The notes below the pieces were generated by a model. That model did not search any database, was not told the DNA's origin, and saw only the letters and a program-made list of their open reading frames with translations. Below, in pieces: positions 62,877 to 64,000 of a stretch of DNA of 64,000 bases. The translations under genes and the position numbers were made by a program. The DNA comes from UBA9619 sp964630665 (GTDB lineage: Bacteria; Pseudomonadota; Gammaproteobacteria; Arenicellales; UBA868), in contig CAZVVN010000008.1 of NCBI GenBank assembly GCA_964630665.1, positions 10,486 to 74,485 of the forward strand, in the 5' to 3' direction. Within the stretch, counting starts at the first letter, position 1; every line of letters begins with the position of its first letter.

Positions 62877-64000
62877 ATGGAATGGTATCTGGCACTCGCA
62901 CTGTTGTTGGGTACGGTTTGCGCGGCGATGTTCCTCGGCCTGCCGGTGGCATTCGCTTTTTTTGCTGCCAATGTGCTGGGGACATTGCTGTTCATCAATG
63001 GCGATATCGGTCTGGTTCTGATGCCATTGGAGTTTCACAACGCTATCAAGTTCACGTTGGCGCCGATTGCCCTGTTCCTGTTGATGGGAGAGATCCTGTT
63101 GCAGACCGGGGTGGCCTTCAAGGCGATCGGGGCAATAGATCGGCTTATCGCACGGGTTCCCGGACGGCTCGCGGTTGTCTCAATTGCGGGCGGCACCGTA
63201 TTCTCGTCGCTGTCCGGATCGACCATAGCCAACACTGCAATTCTTGGCTCCGTTCTGTTGCCGGATATGATGAAAAGGGGTTACCAGCCGGCTATGGCGA
63301 TGGGCCCGATCATGGCAGTGGGCGGCATTGCCATGCTGATACCACCCTCGGCGCTCGCTGTGTTACTGGCCAGTCTGGCAGAGCAGTCAGTGGCGCAGTT
63401 GCTCATTGCCGGAATCGTGCCTGGGATCCTGATGGCGCTGCTGTTTCTTACTTACGTCGTAGGTCGCTGTGCGATCAATCCTGAACTCGCCCCTGCCTAC
63501 GAACCAGAAACGGATGCCTTTGACCAGGTGATTACCGTTTCGCTGAATGTCAGGGGTCGTCCGTGGCTGTCCTGGACCTACGCCGGCCGCTACCGCCGGG
63601 CCGTCAACCGGATCCTTCCGTCGGTGCTTTATGTACTGCCGCTTTTCATTATCTTTGTTGTCGTTGTTGGCAGTATCTTTTTTAAACTCGCCTCACCAAC
63701 CGAGGCGGCCGCACTGGGTTGCCTGGCATCGCTTGGCGTGTGTTATGTCTTTCGTCTGTTCAGGAGCCAGCTGAAGGTATCCGGAATCGAAGGTGCTGAT
63801 TTTAACTGGCGCGCTATTGCAAAGGCGCTGATGGAAACGGCCAAGATCAACACTATGATCCTGTTTATCATCGCTGGTTCGCTGGTCTTTAGTCAGGCGC
63901 TGTCGAACTCCGGGGCCACAGAGGGTTTACTGCAGTACATCGCCACCATGAACCTGACACCGTTGACGGTCGTGATCATGATGATGCTGGTGCTGTTGTT
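62877..64000 (+). CDS. dctM: TRAP transporter large permease (DctM-like), 3' end outside window
   Basis: An open frame from the ATG at 62877 to the right edge, at least 374 codons. Early LGLPVAFAFFAANVLG, GSTIANTAILGSVLLP and IPPSALAVLLAS motifs and the later ASPTEAAALGCLASL are the DctM hallmarks. A hydrophilic insertion at about residues 205-240 is slightly long. The window cuts it before the last helices. Confidence 0.9.
   Translation, partial: MEWYLALALLLGTVCAAMFLGLPVAFAFFAANVLGTLLFINGDIGLVLMPLEFHNAIKFTLAPIALFLLMGEILLQTGVAFKAIGAIDRLIARVPGRLAVVSIAGGTVFSSLSGSTIANTAILGSVLLPDMMKRGYQPAMAMGPIMAVGGIAMLIPPSALAVLLASLAEQSVAQLLIAGIVPGILMALLFLTYVVGRCAINPELAPAYEPETDAFDQVITVSLNVRGRPWLSWTYAGRYRRAVNRILPSVLYVLPLFIIFVVVVGSIFFKLASPTEAAALGCLASLGVCYVFRLFRSQLKVSGIEGADFNWRAIAKALMETAKINTMILFIIAGSLVFSQALSNSGATEGLLQYIATMNLTPLTVVIMMMLVLL

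Noticed and set aside
1..64000. CRISPR arrays, tRNA/rRNA genes, insertion sequences, phage genes or a replication origin
   Set aside because: None seen on reading both strands: no regular repeats with spacers, no transposase or integrase motifs, no tRNA-like cloverleaf noticed. Small RNAs cannot be excluded by eye.

Overview
The window is a GC-rich, densely coded proteobacterial-type chromosomal segment with about 50 protein genes. I see no rRNA, tRNA, CRISPR array, transposase or phage gene. The mix of ABC, TRAP and DMT transporters, two molybdopterin enzymes, a sulfatase/sulfotransferase pair, heterotetrameric sarcosine oxidase, a P450 and several amidohydrolase-type enzymes suggests a metabolically versatile aerobic heterotroph, plausibly marine or soil Alpha- or Gammaproteobacteria. 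No gene fixes the taxon.

Layout. 1-6.8 kb: tail of a short-chain dehydrogenase, a ureohydrolase, a hyuA/hyuB hydantoinase pair and a ThDP enzyme. 7.1-15.8 kb: a seven-gene operon with a complete branched-chain-amino-acid/amide-type ABC importer, an N,N-dimethylformamidase (DMFase)-like hydrolase and a D-2-hydroxyacid dehydrogenase. The second permease carries a DMFase small-subunit-like domain at its C-terminus, with a strong internal ribosome-binding site at the junction. 15.9-20.9 kb: a degenerate ureohydrolase, an SDR without its catalytic Tyr, a phytanoyl-CoA-type dioxygenase, a proline-racemase-family enzyme and an EamA transporter. 21.1-25.9 kb: divergently transcribed subunits of a pyrogallol-phloroglucinol-transhydroxylase-like Mo enzyme, plus a ring-cleavage-type VOC protein. 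26-31.2 kb: a TRAP transporter, an FAH-family hydrolase and a metal-free creatinase-like M24 protein in one operon. 31.4-45.8 kb: a homogentisate-dioxygenase-like protein, P450, nitroreductase, sulfatase, hydrolase, phosphatase, sulfotransferase, a second ThDP enzyme, an orphan ABC ATPase, a MetE-like protein, a TPR protein and an HpaB-type monooxygenase behind a perfect 18-bp palindrome. 46-53.8 kb: an FAD amine oxidase, soxBDAG and a third ureohydrolase. 53.9-64 kb: a uracil-DNA glycosylase, a crotonase, a cytoplasmic BisC/DMSO-reductase-like enzyme, a cNMP-rhodanese protein, an amidohydrolase and a second TRAP transporter cut by the window end.

Two themes link the genes. One is breakdown of N-methylated, amide and guanidino compounds: DMFase, hydantoinase, creatinase-like protein, three ureohydrolases and sarcosine oxidase, which would converge on dimethylamine, sarcosine, urea and formate. 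The other is polyhydroxylated aromatic breakdown: transhydroxylase-like pair, VOC protein, FAH, homogentisate-dioxygenase-like protein and HpaB. Substrates are inferred from family membership and context only. The most novel-looking item is the ABC-importer/DMFase operon with its permease-enzyme fusion; the transhydroxylase-like locus is second.
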